This document shows positions 17,253 through 25,544 of a DNA stretch of 64,000 nucleotides, piece after piece. Origin of the DNA: Solibaculum_A intestinale. GTDB taxonomy: Bacteria; Bacillota; Clostridia; Oscillospirales; Acutalibacteraceae. Location of the stretch: the NCBI RefSeq assembly GCF_040096205.1, contig NZ_JBBMFD010000015.1, positions 1 to 64,000 of the forward strand, in the 5' to 3' direction. Position 1 is the stretch's first letter. Every line of letters begins with the position of its first letter. A program made the position numbers and the translations under genes. The notes under the pieces were generated by a model. That model saw nothing but the letters and a program-made list of their open reading frames with translations, was not told the origin of the DNA and did no database searches.

Positions 17253-17461
17253 AACGCCTCCAGCTCCAAGAACAAGTCGGTGAGGCTGTCCCCTTCTTCT
17301 TTGGAAAGCACCTGTAAAATGCAGCCCGCGTGCACCAGAACATAGTCCCCAGGTTTTGCCTTTACCAAGCCAGCCTCCGCCGGAACCCGGTTGCCGTTAA
17401 AGTCCACCGTGGCCTTGGTCCCTTCCAGTTTAATTACCTTGCCCGGCAATGCCACACACAT
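17249..17461 (-). CDS. hypC: hydrogenase maturation chaperone HypC
   Basis: A 70-residue chaperone that carries the Fe(CN)2CO unit with HypD and delivers it to the hydrogenase large subunit. It starts MCVALPGK, the family signature with the essential Cys2. I choose ATG 17461 because Cys must follow the initiator Met and GGCGGAGG lies 9 nt upstream; another in-frame ATG three codons earlier is too close to the RBS. It sits 5 nt after hypF and overlaps hypD by 4 nt. Confidence 0.95.
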   Translation of the reverse strand: MCVALPGKVIKLEGTKATVDFNGNRVPAEAGLVKAKPGDYVLVHAGCILQVLSKEEGDSLTDLFLELEAL

Positions 17462-17466
17462 GCTTT

Positions 17467-19731
17467 TCATCCTCCGCCTTTCTTTTGCATCCATATACCT
17501 AGGTACGCCTGGCCCAAAGCCAGCGAGCCGTCGTTCACCGGTGTTTTTTCATTGCGATAGACCGAAAATCCGTCCGCTTGCAGCCGGTCAAGGCACTCAG
17601 TCAGCAGCAGCCGGTTGAAAAACACCCCGCCGCACAAGGCCACCTTGTTTTCTCCCGTCTCGGCCCGGATCTGGCGGCAGACGTTTGCCACCATCTGCGC
17701 CGCCGCTTCGTGAAATCCCAGCGCCAGGGCGCCCGGGTTTGCCCCTTCGTCAGAATACCGTCCAAGCTGTGAAAATAGCTCCGCCTGCCCGATCTGGAGG
17801 ATTCCATTTCGTTTGGAAAGCGGGAAGGAAAGGGACATGGGGGCAACGCCCGCTTCTTTCGCAGCCGTTGCCGCGTTTTCCAGGGCCTGCGCGCATTCTC
17901 CTTCGTACCGGTTTCGCTTGCCCAGCCCCAGCCGGGCGCTGATCCCGTCAAACAGACGGCCCATGCTCGAATACGCGGCCACGTTTATCTTCGCCTCAAC
18001 CGCCCGGCGCACCAGAGGAAACCTTTCATCCTCGCATTCCTCTCCTGCCGCCAGATGGTAGCAGAGGCTGGTCAAAGACGCGTCCTTCGCCGCCTGGTCC
18101 CCGCCGCAGATGGGCAGGTAGGACAGGTGCGCCATACGCGTCATCCGCTCCTCCTCGCAAAGCAGAAACTCCCCGCCCCACACGGTCCCGTCCATTCCGT
18201 AGCCGGTGCCGTCAAAGGCAACGCCGATGCAGCGGCTAAGTCCATGCTCGGCCATCACCGACGCCGCATGCGCATGGTGATGCTGTACCTTAAGAAGGGG
18301 GATACCCTGTTTTTGAGCCAGCGCCTGCGCCAGGCGGGCGGACTGGTAGCCGGGATGTAGGTCGCAGACAACGGCGCTTGGATGAATGCGAAAAATCCGT
18401 TCCATCCGCGCAAGGGTATGCTCAAACAAGGTCTGGGTTCTCTCGTCGTCTAAGTCCCCCAGGTGCTGGCTGAGATAGAGGGAGTCTTCGTGCAAAAGGC
18501 CGAAGCAGCTCTTTAGATCTCCGCCCATGGTCAGCAGGTCCGCTTTTGTTTTCACCGGCAGCGTCACCGGCAGCGGAACGTATCCTCTCGCCCTTCGGAT
18601 GAGCTGCACCTTTTTCCCAATTACCCGGGCAACCGAGTCGTCGAGAGGGGTGAGAATCTCCCGGTCGTGGGATAGGACCCCGTCCACCGGTCTGTCCAGC
18701 ATGGAGAGGGCGTTCCCGTCCTCAAACACCATGGGCCGCCCGCTTTCATTGGCGCTGGTGGCCACCAAGGGGCCGCATTCGTCCAGAAGAAGCTTCTGCA
18801 AGGGCGTGCAGGGCAAAAAGGCGCCCAGCTCCCGGCTTTCCCCCGCCACCGCCCGGCAGAAAGGGTCCTTCCCCTTCCGAAGCAGCACGATGGGACGAGC
18901 CGGGGAACCAAGAAGTTCTTCCTCCGCGGGGCTGACTGGGCAATGAGCCCGGATTGCGGTCATGTCCGGGTAAAGGACCGCAAAGGGTTTTCCTTCCCGG
19001 CTCTTCGCCTTTCGCAGGCGGCGAACCGCTTCTTCGTCATAGGGCGAGCAGCACAGCTGGTACCCCGCCATTCCCTTCACGGCAATTACCCCGCCCGCCT
19101 TCAAAACCTGGACTGCCTGCTTCACAGCTTCGTCCCTATGTATAGTTCGGCGCTTTGGACCATCCGTCCAGGTAAACGTCACCTGTGGGCCGCAGTCCGG
19201 GCAGGAAATGGTCTGGGCGTGCCGCCGCCTGCCGTTCCCCTGATACTCGGCCTCACAGGCCGGGCACATATCGAAAGCATCCATGGCGGTGGTTTCCCGG
19301 TCATAGGGAATGTCCTTTAAAATGCTGTACCGGGGCCCGCAGGAGACACAGCTGATGAGAGGATACCGGTAGCGGCGGTTTTGGGGGTCTCCAAGCTCCC
19401 GCAGGCAATCGTCACACACCGGTAGGTCTGGGGGCAGCACCGGAACGGCCCGGTCACCGTCCTCGCTTGAAACGATGGAAAACCCGTCGAACGCCCCCTC
19501 CTCTGCAGGCGAAACCTGCACGTCGGCTACCACCGCGCCCGGCGGCGCAACGCAAGAGAGGCGGTGGACCAATGCATCCATCGCCTCTTTCGAACCGTTG
19601 GCGACGATGGTGACCACCCCGCCGTTATTGCGCACCGTTCCCGTCAAGGAAAGGGCGGACGCCTGGCGGGCCACAAAGGGGCGAAATCCCACCCCCTGCA
19701 CCACGCCCCGCACGGTCACCGTCCAGGTCAT
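17467..19731 (-). CDS. hypF: carbamoyltransferase HypF
   Basis: A 754-residue enzyme that makes a carbamoyl-adenylate from carbamoyl phosphate and ATP and transfers it to HypE. Domains in order: acylphosphatase (about 1-90, RGVVQGVGFRPFV), two zinc fingers with CDDC/CVSC and CPAC/CPDC pairs, a YrdC-like domain and a Kae1-like C-terminal domain with the HHHAHAAS motif. Start ATG 19731 overlaps hypA by 4 nt; the 57-codon upstream frame lies inside hypA. Confidence 0.96.
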   Translation of the reverse strand: MTWTVTVRGVVQGVGFRPFVARQASALSLTGTVRNNGGVVTIVANGSKEAMDALVHRLSCVAPPGAVVADVQVSPAEEGAFDGFSIVSSEDGDRAVPVLPPDLPVCDDCLRELGDPQNRRYRYPLISCVSCGPRYSILKDIPYDRETTAMDAFDMCPACEAEYQGNGRRRHAQTISCPDCGPQVTFTWTDGPKRRTIHRDEAVKQAVQVLKAGGVIAVKGMAGYQLCCSPYDEEAVRRLRKAKSREGKPFAVLYPDMTAIRAHCPVSPAEEELLGSPARPIVLLRKGKDPFCRAVAGESRELGAFLPCTPLQKLLLDECGPLVATSANESGRPMVFEDGNALSMLDRPVDGVLSHDREILTPLDDSVARVIGKKVQLIRRARGYVPLPVTLPVKTKADLLTMGGDLKSCFGLLHEDSLYLSQHLGDLDDERTQTLFEHTLARMERIFRIHPSAVVCDLHPGYQSARLAQALAQKQGIPLLKVQHHHAHAASVMAEHGLSRCIGVAFDGTGYGMDGTVWGGEFLLCEEERMTRMAHLSYLPICGGDQAAKDASLTSLCYHLAAGEECEDERFPLVRRAVEAKINVAAYSSMGRLFDGISARLGLGKRNRYEGECAQALENAATAAKEAGVAPMSLSFPLSKRNGILQIGQAELFSQLGRYSDEGANPGALALGFHEAAAQMVANVCRQIRAETGENKVALCGGVFFNRLLLTECLDRLQADGFSVYRNEKTPVNDGSLALGQAYLGIWMQKKGGG

Positions 19732-20069
19732 AGCAGCTCGGCGCTCTTGATCTCGATCTGGGTGCCCACATCGGTAGGCTCCCCTTCCACGCCGCAGTCC
19801 GGGCAGGCTAAGTGCATGGGTTTGCGCTCGAAAAGCTTGCCGCACTGGGGGCACTTGAGCTTCGCCTTCACATGTTCGACGCAGATTTGGGCGCCTTCGC
19901 AAACAGTACCCGCGGACACTTCGTCAAAGTACATGCGGATGCTCTCTTCCGAATAGCCGCAGCTGTCCCCCATCACCAGGGTGATCTTCGTGACCTTGCG
20001 CTTGCCCTGCTTGCTTGCCTGGGCCACGCCGTAGTTTACCATATCCACGGCCTTATGATAATCGTGCAT
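19728..20069 (-). CDS. hypA: hydrogenase nickel metallochaperone HypA
   Basis: A 113-residue nickel-insertion protein. It begins MHDYHKAVDMV; His2 is the conserved nickel ligand, but the usual Glu3 of MHE is Asp. The zinc site is intact: Cys73/Cys76 (CPQC) and Cys89/Cys92 (CPDC). Start ATG 20069 has TAGGAGG upstream. It follows echF by 57 nt and overlaps hypF by 4 nt. The usual partner GTPase HypB is not encoded anywhere in this window. Confidence 0.93.
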   Translation of the reverse strand: MHDYHKAVDMVNYGVAQASKQGKRKVTKITLVMGDSCGYSEESIRMYFDEVSAGTVCEGAQICVEHVKAKLKCPQCGKLFERKPMHLACPDCGVEGEPTDVGTQIEIKSAELL

Positions 20070-20126
20070 GGATTTTGCGCCTCCTATTCGTAGCAATCTG
20101 ATAAAACATTACAATATGTATTCCTA

Positions 20127-20510
20127 TTATTCCGATTTTGCAGCGGTTGCCGGCGGTTCCTTGGGCGGTTCGGGTGGCTTTTCCACCGTATCCACCCGTT
20201 TGTGCGCGTCCGGCTGTGGGTAGCTTTGCTCCATATGCAGGCACTTCTTCGGGCAGCTTTCCACGCAGCTGTTGCACTGGATGCAGCCGAAGCGCTCGAT
20301 GCTCCAGGTCCGCGCCGCCCGGTCCACCTGAATGGCTCCCGCCGGGCACTTGCGCATACACATACCGCACAGGATACAGGCGTCCATGTCGATGGCCACC
20401 TGGCCCCGGGTACGCGCGGGATAGTCTCTGGGCTGGGCCGGGTAAGGCCGGGTGACGGGTTTGGAAAACAGGTTTTTCAGCGCCACCCGGGTAAAATTCA
20501 TCATGTTCAT
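20127..20510 (-). CDS. echF: Ech hydrogenase ferredoxin-like subunit EchF
   Basis: A 127-residue protein with two [4Fe-4S] motifs, CILCGMCMRKCP and CIQCNSCVESCP, like NuoI/EchF. It should pass electrons from ferredoxin to the small subunit at the cytoplasmic side of the complex. The C-terminal 30 residues are Pro/Lys/Glu-rich and likely disordered. It lies 22 nt after echE; hypA follows after 57 nt. Confidence 0.92.
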   Translation of the reverse strand: MNMMNFTRVALKNLFSKPVTRPYPAQPRDYPARTRGQVAIDMDACILCGMCMRKCPAGAIQVDRAARTWSIERFGCIQCNSCVESCPKKCLHMEQSYPQPDAHKRVDTVEKPPEPPKEPPATAAKSE

Positions 20511-20532
20511 CCCAATCTCCCCTTTCCTGTGG

Positions 20533-21618
20533 TTACCGCTCGGTGCAGCTGATGCACGGGTCGATGGTCAGAATCAAAATCGGCACGTCCGCCAGCTGGC
20601 AGCCCTTGAGGGTTTCGAGCATGGCCGGCAGGTTTGCAAAGGTAGGGGTGCGCACCCGCACCCGGTCTAAAAACTTGGTGCCGTTTGCCTTGACGTAATA
20701 GACGGCCTCCCCTCTGGGCTGCTCCACCCGCATGAAATGCTCCCCGTCCGGGAACCCCTTCACCGGTACGGCGATCTCCCCGTCGGGGATTTTCGCCGCC
20801 GCCTGGCGGATGAGGTCAAAGCTCTGGAAGATTTCTTTGATACGCACCTGGGTGCGGGCGTAGCAGTCGCCCACGTCGCTGGTAATGGGTGCAAAGTCCA
20901 GGTCCGGGTAAGCGGCGTAGCCCAGCTTACGGGTGTCCCGGTCAATCCCGGAGGCCCGCATAAAGGGCCCGACCGCACCGAAATCATGGGCCTGCTGCTT
21001 GGTTAAAAAACCGACTCCCTGCAAACGGCTGTTGACCGCGTAGTCGTTCAAAAACGTCTTTGAAAGGATATGCAGCTCCTTCTCCATGTCGTCAAACAAC
21101 GCCACAAAGCTTTTGAGCATGTCCGCGTCCATGTCCTTACGGACGCCGCCGATCTTGTTGACCGAGAAGATGACCCGGCCACCGGTGGACACCTCAAACA
21201 TATCGAGAATCTTTTCTCTCAGCCGCCAGCTCTGCATAAACAGGCTTTCAAATCCGAACGCGTCCGCTAAAAGCCCCAGCCACAAAAGATGGCTGTGGAT
21301 ACGGGACATTTCGCACCAAATGGTGCGCAGGTAATGGGCCCTCTGGGGAACCTCCACCTTCATAATCCGCTCCACCGCCTCGCAGTAGCCCATGCCGTGC
21401 ATGAAGCTGCAAATGCCGCAGATGCGCTCGGCCACGTACACATATTCGTGAAAATCCTTCTTTTCCACCAACTTTTCCAGGCCCCGGTGGACAAAGCCGA
21501 TGGAGGGAACGGCCTCCACCACCTTTTCGTCCTCCAGCACCAGATCCAGATGGATGGGCTCGGGCAGCACCGGATGCTGGGGACCGAAGGGCACTACACT
21601 TCGCGTCGCCACGTTCAA
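20533..21618 (-). CDS. echE: Ech hydrogenase large subunit EchE
   Basis: A 361-residue group 4 [NiFe]-hydrogenase catalytic subunit, related to NuoD. Both nickel-binding pairs are intact: Cys67/Cys70 (CGIC) and Cys355/Cys358 (DPCISC), so this is a true hydrogenase and not a complex I relative. The protein ends three residues after the last Cys (TER), with no cleavable C-terminal extension, which agrees with the absence of an endopeptidase gene. It follows echD by 7 nt. Confidence 0.96.
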   Translation of the reverse strand: MNVATRSVVPFGPQHPVLPEPIHLDLVLEDEKVVEAVPSIGFVHRGLEKLVEKKDFHEYVYVAERICGICSFMHGMGYCEAVERIMKVEVPQRAHYLRTIWCEMSRIHSHLLWLGLLADAFGFESLFMQSWRLREKILDMFEVSTGGRVIFSVNKIGGVRKDMDADMLKSFVALFDDMEKELHILSKTFLNDYAVNSRLQGVGFLTKQQAHDFGAVGPFMRASGIDRDTRKLGYAAYPDLDFAPITSDVGDCYARTQVRIKEIFQSFDLIRQAAAKIPDGEIAVPVKGFPDGEHFMRVEQPRGEAVYYVKANGTKFLDRVRVRTPTFANLPAMLETLKGCQLADVPILILTIDPCISCTER

Positions 21619-21625
21619 CGCCTCC

Positions 21626-21961
21626 TTATTGGAAGGGCGTTTGCTGCTCGATGCGATACAGCTTGCCCTTGTAGTCGGGTGAAATCAACTGAATAGGAAC
21701 TCCAAACAGGTCGGTAATTTCGTTTTCATAGAGAAACGCAGGCTCATAAATATTACTGATGCTCATAATTTGCGCATGCGGACCGACAATAAGACGCAGG
21801 TGCGCCATCTCATAGCCTCTACCGAAAGAATAGGTCAACTCGTACCCTTCCTTTGTGGTCGTGGCGCAGATCTGGATGAGCCGGTAGCCGTCGTGCTTAA
21901 TCTGCAGCACGTGGGGAACCAGGTCCCCCGGGCCGATGGTGAGGATTTCGCCGTCGATCAT
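21626..21961 (-). CDS. echD: Ech hydrogenase NuoC-like subunit EchD
   Basis: A 111-residue peripheral subunit related to the 30-kDa complex I subunit NuoC. The family end motif is visible as ENEITDLFGVPI. I start at ATG 21961, which reads MIDGEILTIGPGDLV; the 43-codon upstream extension is Arg-rich and lies in another frame of echC. The stop of echC and this start are 1 nt apart. Confidence 0.9.
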   Translation of the reverse strand: MIDGEILTIGPGDLVPHVLQIKHDGYRLIQICATTTKEGYELTYSFGRGYEMAHLRLIVGPHAQIMSISNIYEPAFLYENEITDLFGVPIQLISPDYKGKLYRIEQQTPFQ

Positions 21962-21962
21962 G

Positions 21963-22418
21963 TTAGCCTGCCTCCTTTGGGTCCGGCGCCGGCTGCTCGG
22001 CCGCCGTCTTTCGTTTCTGGTCCAACAGGGCCACCGCCTTGACCACCCCGTCCATAATAGCCTCCGGGCGGGCGGCGCAGCCGGGAACATAAATGTCCAC
22101 CGGCAGCACGGTATCCACCCCGCCCTGGATGTTATAGCATTCCTTAAAGATGCCGCCGTTGCAGGCGCAGATGCCCACCGCCACCACTACCTTGGGATTT
22201 GGCATTTGATTATAAATCTGCCGGACCACCTGGGCGTTCTGGTGGTTGATACCGCCGGTGATCAAAAAGATATCCGCGTGCTTGGGGTTGCCGGTATTGA
22301 TGACGCCGAACCGCTCCACGTCGTACACCGGCGTCAGGCAGGCGAGCACCTCGATGTCGCAGCCGTTGCAGCTGGAGCCGTCGTAATGGAGCAGCCACGG
22401 GGATTTGGATACGTTCAT
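21963..22418 (-). CDS. echC: Ech hydrogenase small subunit EchC
   Basis: A 151-residue NuoB-like subunit that holds the proximal [4Fe-4S] cluster. Candidate ligands are Cys17 and Cys20 (SSCNGCDIE), Cys84 (VGIC) and Cys114 (VPGCAARPE). The C-terminal tail is Lys/Pro-rich. It lies 13 nt after echB. Confidence 0.94.
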   Translation of the reverse strand: MNVSKSPWLLHYDGSSCNGCDIEVLACLTPVYDVERFGVINTGNPKHADIFLITGGINHQNAQVVRQIYNQMPNPKVVVAVGICACNGGIFKECYNIQGGVDTVLPVDIYVPGCAARPEAIMDGVVKAVALLDQKRKTAAEQPAPDPKEAG

Positions 22419-22431
22419 GCGCTCTCCCCCT

Positions 22432-23304
22432 TTACTTAATCATGGTTAGAATCAACAGATTGATCACGCCAGCCACTAAGGTGACCACCCAGGTGGTTTT
22501 GAGCATGTTCTGCCACTTGACCCGGGGAAACACGTTGTCAATGAGGATTTCGAGAAAATAGGAAACGAGGATCACAGCCACTGCCACAATCCAGCTCCAC
22601 CACGTGGAATTGACGATAAAGAGACCCACTACCCCCAGCAAGAACACGTTTTCATACCAATGAGACAGCTCTACACAGGCTAGGATATTGCCGGAAAGCT
22701 CGGTGGTCAAGCCCTTGACCATCTCCTGATGGGCATGGTGGGTGGTGCTCAGGTCATAGGGGGACTTGCGGAATTTGATGGTGAGGATAAACAAAAAGCC
22801 GATGAAAATCCCCGGCAGGTAGGCGATGGCCGACTCTTTGGCCGCGATGATGTCCATGACCGAAAAGCTACCGGTAGAGATGTAAAACCCGATGGCCGCC
22901 AGCAGCACCATGGGCTCGTAGGCCATCATCTGCATCAATTCCCGCTGGGCGCCCATGGAGCTGTAGGGAGAGTTCGCCGAGCAGGCGGACATGATGAAAA
23001 AGATGCCTGCCAGCGTCAAGGCGAAGAAGACCAGCAGGATATCCCCGCCGAAGAAGAAAAGCCCGCCGGTAAAGACAATGAACAGCAGAAAGCCGTAAAC
23101 CAGGAAATCCTGGACGTTGTTGACCACCACCGACTGCTTTTGAAAGAGCTTAAAGAGATCGTAGAAGGGCTGCCAGACGGACGGGCCCCTGCGCCCCTGC
23201 ATCCGGGCGGAAATCTTCCGGTCAAAGCCCGCCAGCAATCCGCCCAGCAAGGGGGCAAGCAGCACATAGCCCGCCACCCAAAGAATACGCCAGATTAGTT
23301 CCAT
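22432..23304 (-). CDS. echB: Ech hydrogenase membrane subunit EchB (NuoH-like)
   Basis: A 290-residue membrane protein with about eight hydrophobic segments that connects the hydrogenase module to the ion pump, like NuoH. The family motif RKISARMQGRRGPSVWQP is near residue 28-45, and a cytoplasmic Glu-rich loop with SANSPYSSMGAQRELMQMM is present. Start ATG 23304 has GGAGG upstream and begins 1 nt after the echA stop. Confidence 0.93.
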   Translation of the reverse strand: MELIWRILWVAGYVLLAPLLGGLLAGFDRKISARMQGRRGPSVWQPFYDLFKLFQKQSVVVNNVQDFLVYGFLLFIVFTGGLFFFGGDILLVFFALTLAGIFFIMSACSANSPYSSMGAQRELMQMMAYEPMVLLAAIGFYISTGSFSVMDIIAAKESAIAYLPGIFIGFLFILTIKFRKSPYDLSTTHHAHQEMVKGLTTELSGNILACVELSHWYENVFLLGVVGLFIVNSTWWSWIVAVAVILVSYFLEILIDNVFPRVKWQNMLKTTWVVTLVAGVINLLILTMIK

Positions 23305-23305
23305 C

Positions 23306-25213
23306 TTAGACGGCACCTCCGATCGCAATGGTCATCAGCACCAGAAGAGCGGCTGTGGACAAAATCAGAGAAGGCTTTAGAAGCTTCTTTTCCCCGAAGT
23401 ATTCCTCCATATACCAGTTGGCCAGGTACATGGGCTTTTCTTTTCCGTAGGAATCCACAAAGGCCCGGTCGTTGCCGGCATTGGCCCCGCCCATGTAGGA
23501 CATGACGATTTTCCGCTTTTTGCCGAAGGTGAGAAACCGCACCGCAATGGGCAGAATCACAATGGCGCACAGCATAATGAGCATGATAAAGAGATTGCCT
23601 GAGCTGATGATGGCCGGCAGGGTTTCGTGGAACATGTCCGCCAGGAAAGGCTCCACTAAATAAGTGGAAACAAAGGGGAAGGAGATGCACAGGCCGATCA
23701 TCAGAAAGGCCTGGGATATCAGCGAAAACCATTCGCTTCCCTTTACGGTGTTGGGAAGGCGCTCCGAGTTATGGATCATGGCCACCAGCTTTCCGAGCCA
23801 CTTGGTCCAGTAAAAGAGCGTGGTGGCGGAGCCGAAGATCAAAAACACCACCAAAAGAATGCTCTTAGAGTCCACAAACGCTTTCAGCGCTGCCCATTTG
23901 GAAATGAGCATCCCGAAGGGGGCTAGGAACATGCCCGCGATTCCCACGATCATGACAAACGCCATTTCCGGCAGCTTGACGATCAGGCCGTGCATGTCCT
24001 CAATGTTGCGGCTGCCGATGCTGTTTTCCACCGCGCCCACCGACAAAAACATCAGCGACTTGGACACGGCGTGGAACATCATCAGCAAAACGCCCGCCCA
24101 GACCGCCTCGTGCATTCCAATCCCCGCGCAGGCGGCGATCAGCCCTAAGTTGGATACCGTGGAATAGGCCAGCACCTTCTTGCCGTCGCTCTGGGAGATG
24201 GCAAGCATGGAGGTGGCCAGGAAGGTAAAGCCGCCGATGGTGGTGACCATGGTGCCCGCCAAGTTGCCGCACATGGCCGGGGCCAGGCGGATGAGCAGGT
24301 AGACTCCCGCCTTGACCATGGTGGCCGAATGAAGCAGTGCAGAAGTGGGGGTGGGCGCCACCATGGCGCCTAAGAGCCAGCCGCTGAAGGGAAGCTGGGC
24401 GCTTTTGGTAAGCCCTGCAAAGGCAAGCAGAATCACCGGAATGATAGCGACGGTGGTGCCGTTGCCCATGGCCACCAGATCCTGTAAGGTGTTCACATGC
24501 AGTACCAGTGCCGCGTACACGATGGCCACGGCGAATCCGAGGCCGCCCAACAGATTCATCCACAAAGCCTTAAAAGAATTGCGCACCGCTTCCGGCGTCC
24601 TGTTATACCCGATGAGCAGAAAGGAGCAAAGGCTGGTAATTTCCCAAAAGAAATACATCCAGGTTAAGCTGCTCGAGAAGATCAGGCCGAACATGGCCCC
24701 TAAGAACACAAAGAGCATAGCGAAGAAAAAGGCCCGCCGATCCTTATATTCCTTGTGCCTTTCGTGGTAATCCTTCATATACCCCACCGCGTAGACACAA
24801 ATGAGGCAGCCGACCACGCCCACGATCAGCACCATAATCACCGTAAGCTTGTCGGAAAAAATACGATTGCCCGCAATCTCATTTTTTCCGGTAAGCTCCA
24901 GCCATGCAATCAGCCCCGTCTGCGCTACCGACAAAAGCGCCACATAGTACTTCCGAAATTTGAACCCATAAAATACGATCAGGCCCATCAGGCCGATTTC
25001 CGCCGCCAAGATTCCCATGTCGACGGTTTTAGCCTCCGGCAGCAGCGACAGATCACCGCTCCCGAGGAGCGCGTCACCAGCAAACCAGACCACTCCGGCC
25101 ACTATGGCGATGCAGCAGGCAAAAATAAAATATTTCCGCCCTTTCCCATGCCGCTTCATGAACGCAAGCGCAAGCGCCGCCAAAAAGGGGAAAACGATCA
25201 AAAACGCAATCAT
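23306..25213 (-). CDS. echA: Ech hydrogenase ion-pump subunit EchA (NuoL-like)
   Basis: A protein of about 635 residues with some 15-17 membrane helices, related to NuoL/MrpA antiporter subunits and thought to translocate H+ or Na+ as ferredoxin is oxidised. The antiporter core is visible, including AFAGLTKSAQLPFSGWLLGAM and LLHSATMVKAGVYLL, which carry the conserved Lys residues. I give ATG 25213; a TTG two codons earlier is closer to the AGGAGGG site and is a possible alternative. First gene of the operon. Confidence 0.92.
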   Translation of the reverse strand: MIAFLIVFPFLAALALAFMKRHGKGRKYFIFACCIAIVAGVVWFAGDALLGSGDLSLLPEAKTVDMGILAAEIGLMGLIVFYGFKFRKYYVALLSVAQTGLIAWLELTGKNEIAGNRIFSDKLTVIMVLIVGVVGCLICVYAVGYMKDYHERHKEYKDRRAFFFAMLFVFLGAMFGLIFSSSLTWMYFFWEITSLCSFLLIGYNRTPEAVRNSFKALWMNLLGGLGFAVAIVYAALVLHVNTLQDLVAMGNGTTVAIIPVILLAFAGLTKSAQLPFSGWLLGAMVAPTPTSALLHSATMVKAGVYLLIRLAPAMCGNLAGTMVTTIGGFTFLATSMLAISQSDGKKVLAYSTVSNLGLIAACAGIGMHEAVWAGVLLMMFHAVSKSLMFLSVGAVENSIGSRNIEDMHGLIVKLPEMAFVMIVGIAGMFLAPFGMLISKWAALKAFVDSKSILLVVFLIFGSATTLFYWTKWLGKLVAMIHNSERLPNTVKGSEWFSLISQAFLMIGLCISFPFVSTYLVEPFLADMFHETLPAIISSGNLFIMLIMLCAIVILPIAVRFLTFGKKRKIVMSYMGGANAGNDRAFVDSYGKEKPMYLANWYMEEYFGEKKLLKPSLILSTAALLVLMTIAIGGAV

Positions 25214-25252
25214 TGGCAAAACGAATCCCTCCTTCTTCCAAAGTCCGTACCG

Positions 25253-25291
25253 GCAAAACAAAACGAAACCCCTGCCGCAAAACCGGCAGGG
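25253..25291 (-). terminator. terminator-like hairpin in the ech operon leader
   Basis: On the minus strand, CCCTGCCG (25284-25291) and CGGCAGGG (25270-25277) form an 8-bp stem with a 6-nt loop followed by GTTTCGTTTTGTTTTG. It lies between promoter and echA start, so it would act as an attenuator. No known riboswitch aptamer was recognised in the preceding 100 nt. Confidence 0.6.
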
Positions 25292-25398
25292 TCCCTTACA
25301 GGCATATCAAACGGTCCGCCCTGTGAAGAGAGCAAAACCGGTGAAACGTAGTCTGTTTTTTTGTTTAAATCAGACGAATTTTGTTTTTTTCTGCTCTT

Positions 25399-25427
25399 AT
25401 ATTACTTCACTCGGCTGAATAAGTCAA
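25399..25427 (-). promoter_or_regulatory. promoter of the ech-hyp operon
   Basis: On the minus strand, TTGACT (25422-25427), a 17-bp spacer and TAATAT (25399-25404). The predicted leader is about 180 nt long. Confidence 0.85.
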
Positions 25428-25494
25428 TAACCCCTCGCCTTCGAACCTCCCCGTTTCCTTCTTTTTACAGCCATCCGTATGCACATGTACAAGA

Positions 25495-25537
25495 AGGTAC
25501 GCCCGGCAGAAAAGTCTATCCCCTGCCGGGCGTACCT
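25495..25537. terminator. strong hairpin between ech promoter and nitroreductase pseudogene
   Basis: 15-bp arms (25495-25509 and 25523-25537) with a 13-nt loop. The T run is on the plus strand; on the minus strand the tail is TTCTTGT, so it may still stop read-through from the pseudogene. Confidence 0.7.
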
Positions 25538-25544
25538 TTTTCGA

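Noticed and set aside
25292..25390. A known riboswitch in the ech leader.
   Set aside because: No recognisable aptamer consensus was found; only the terminator-like stem is supported.
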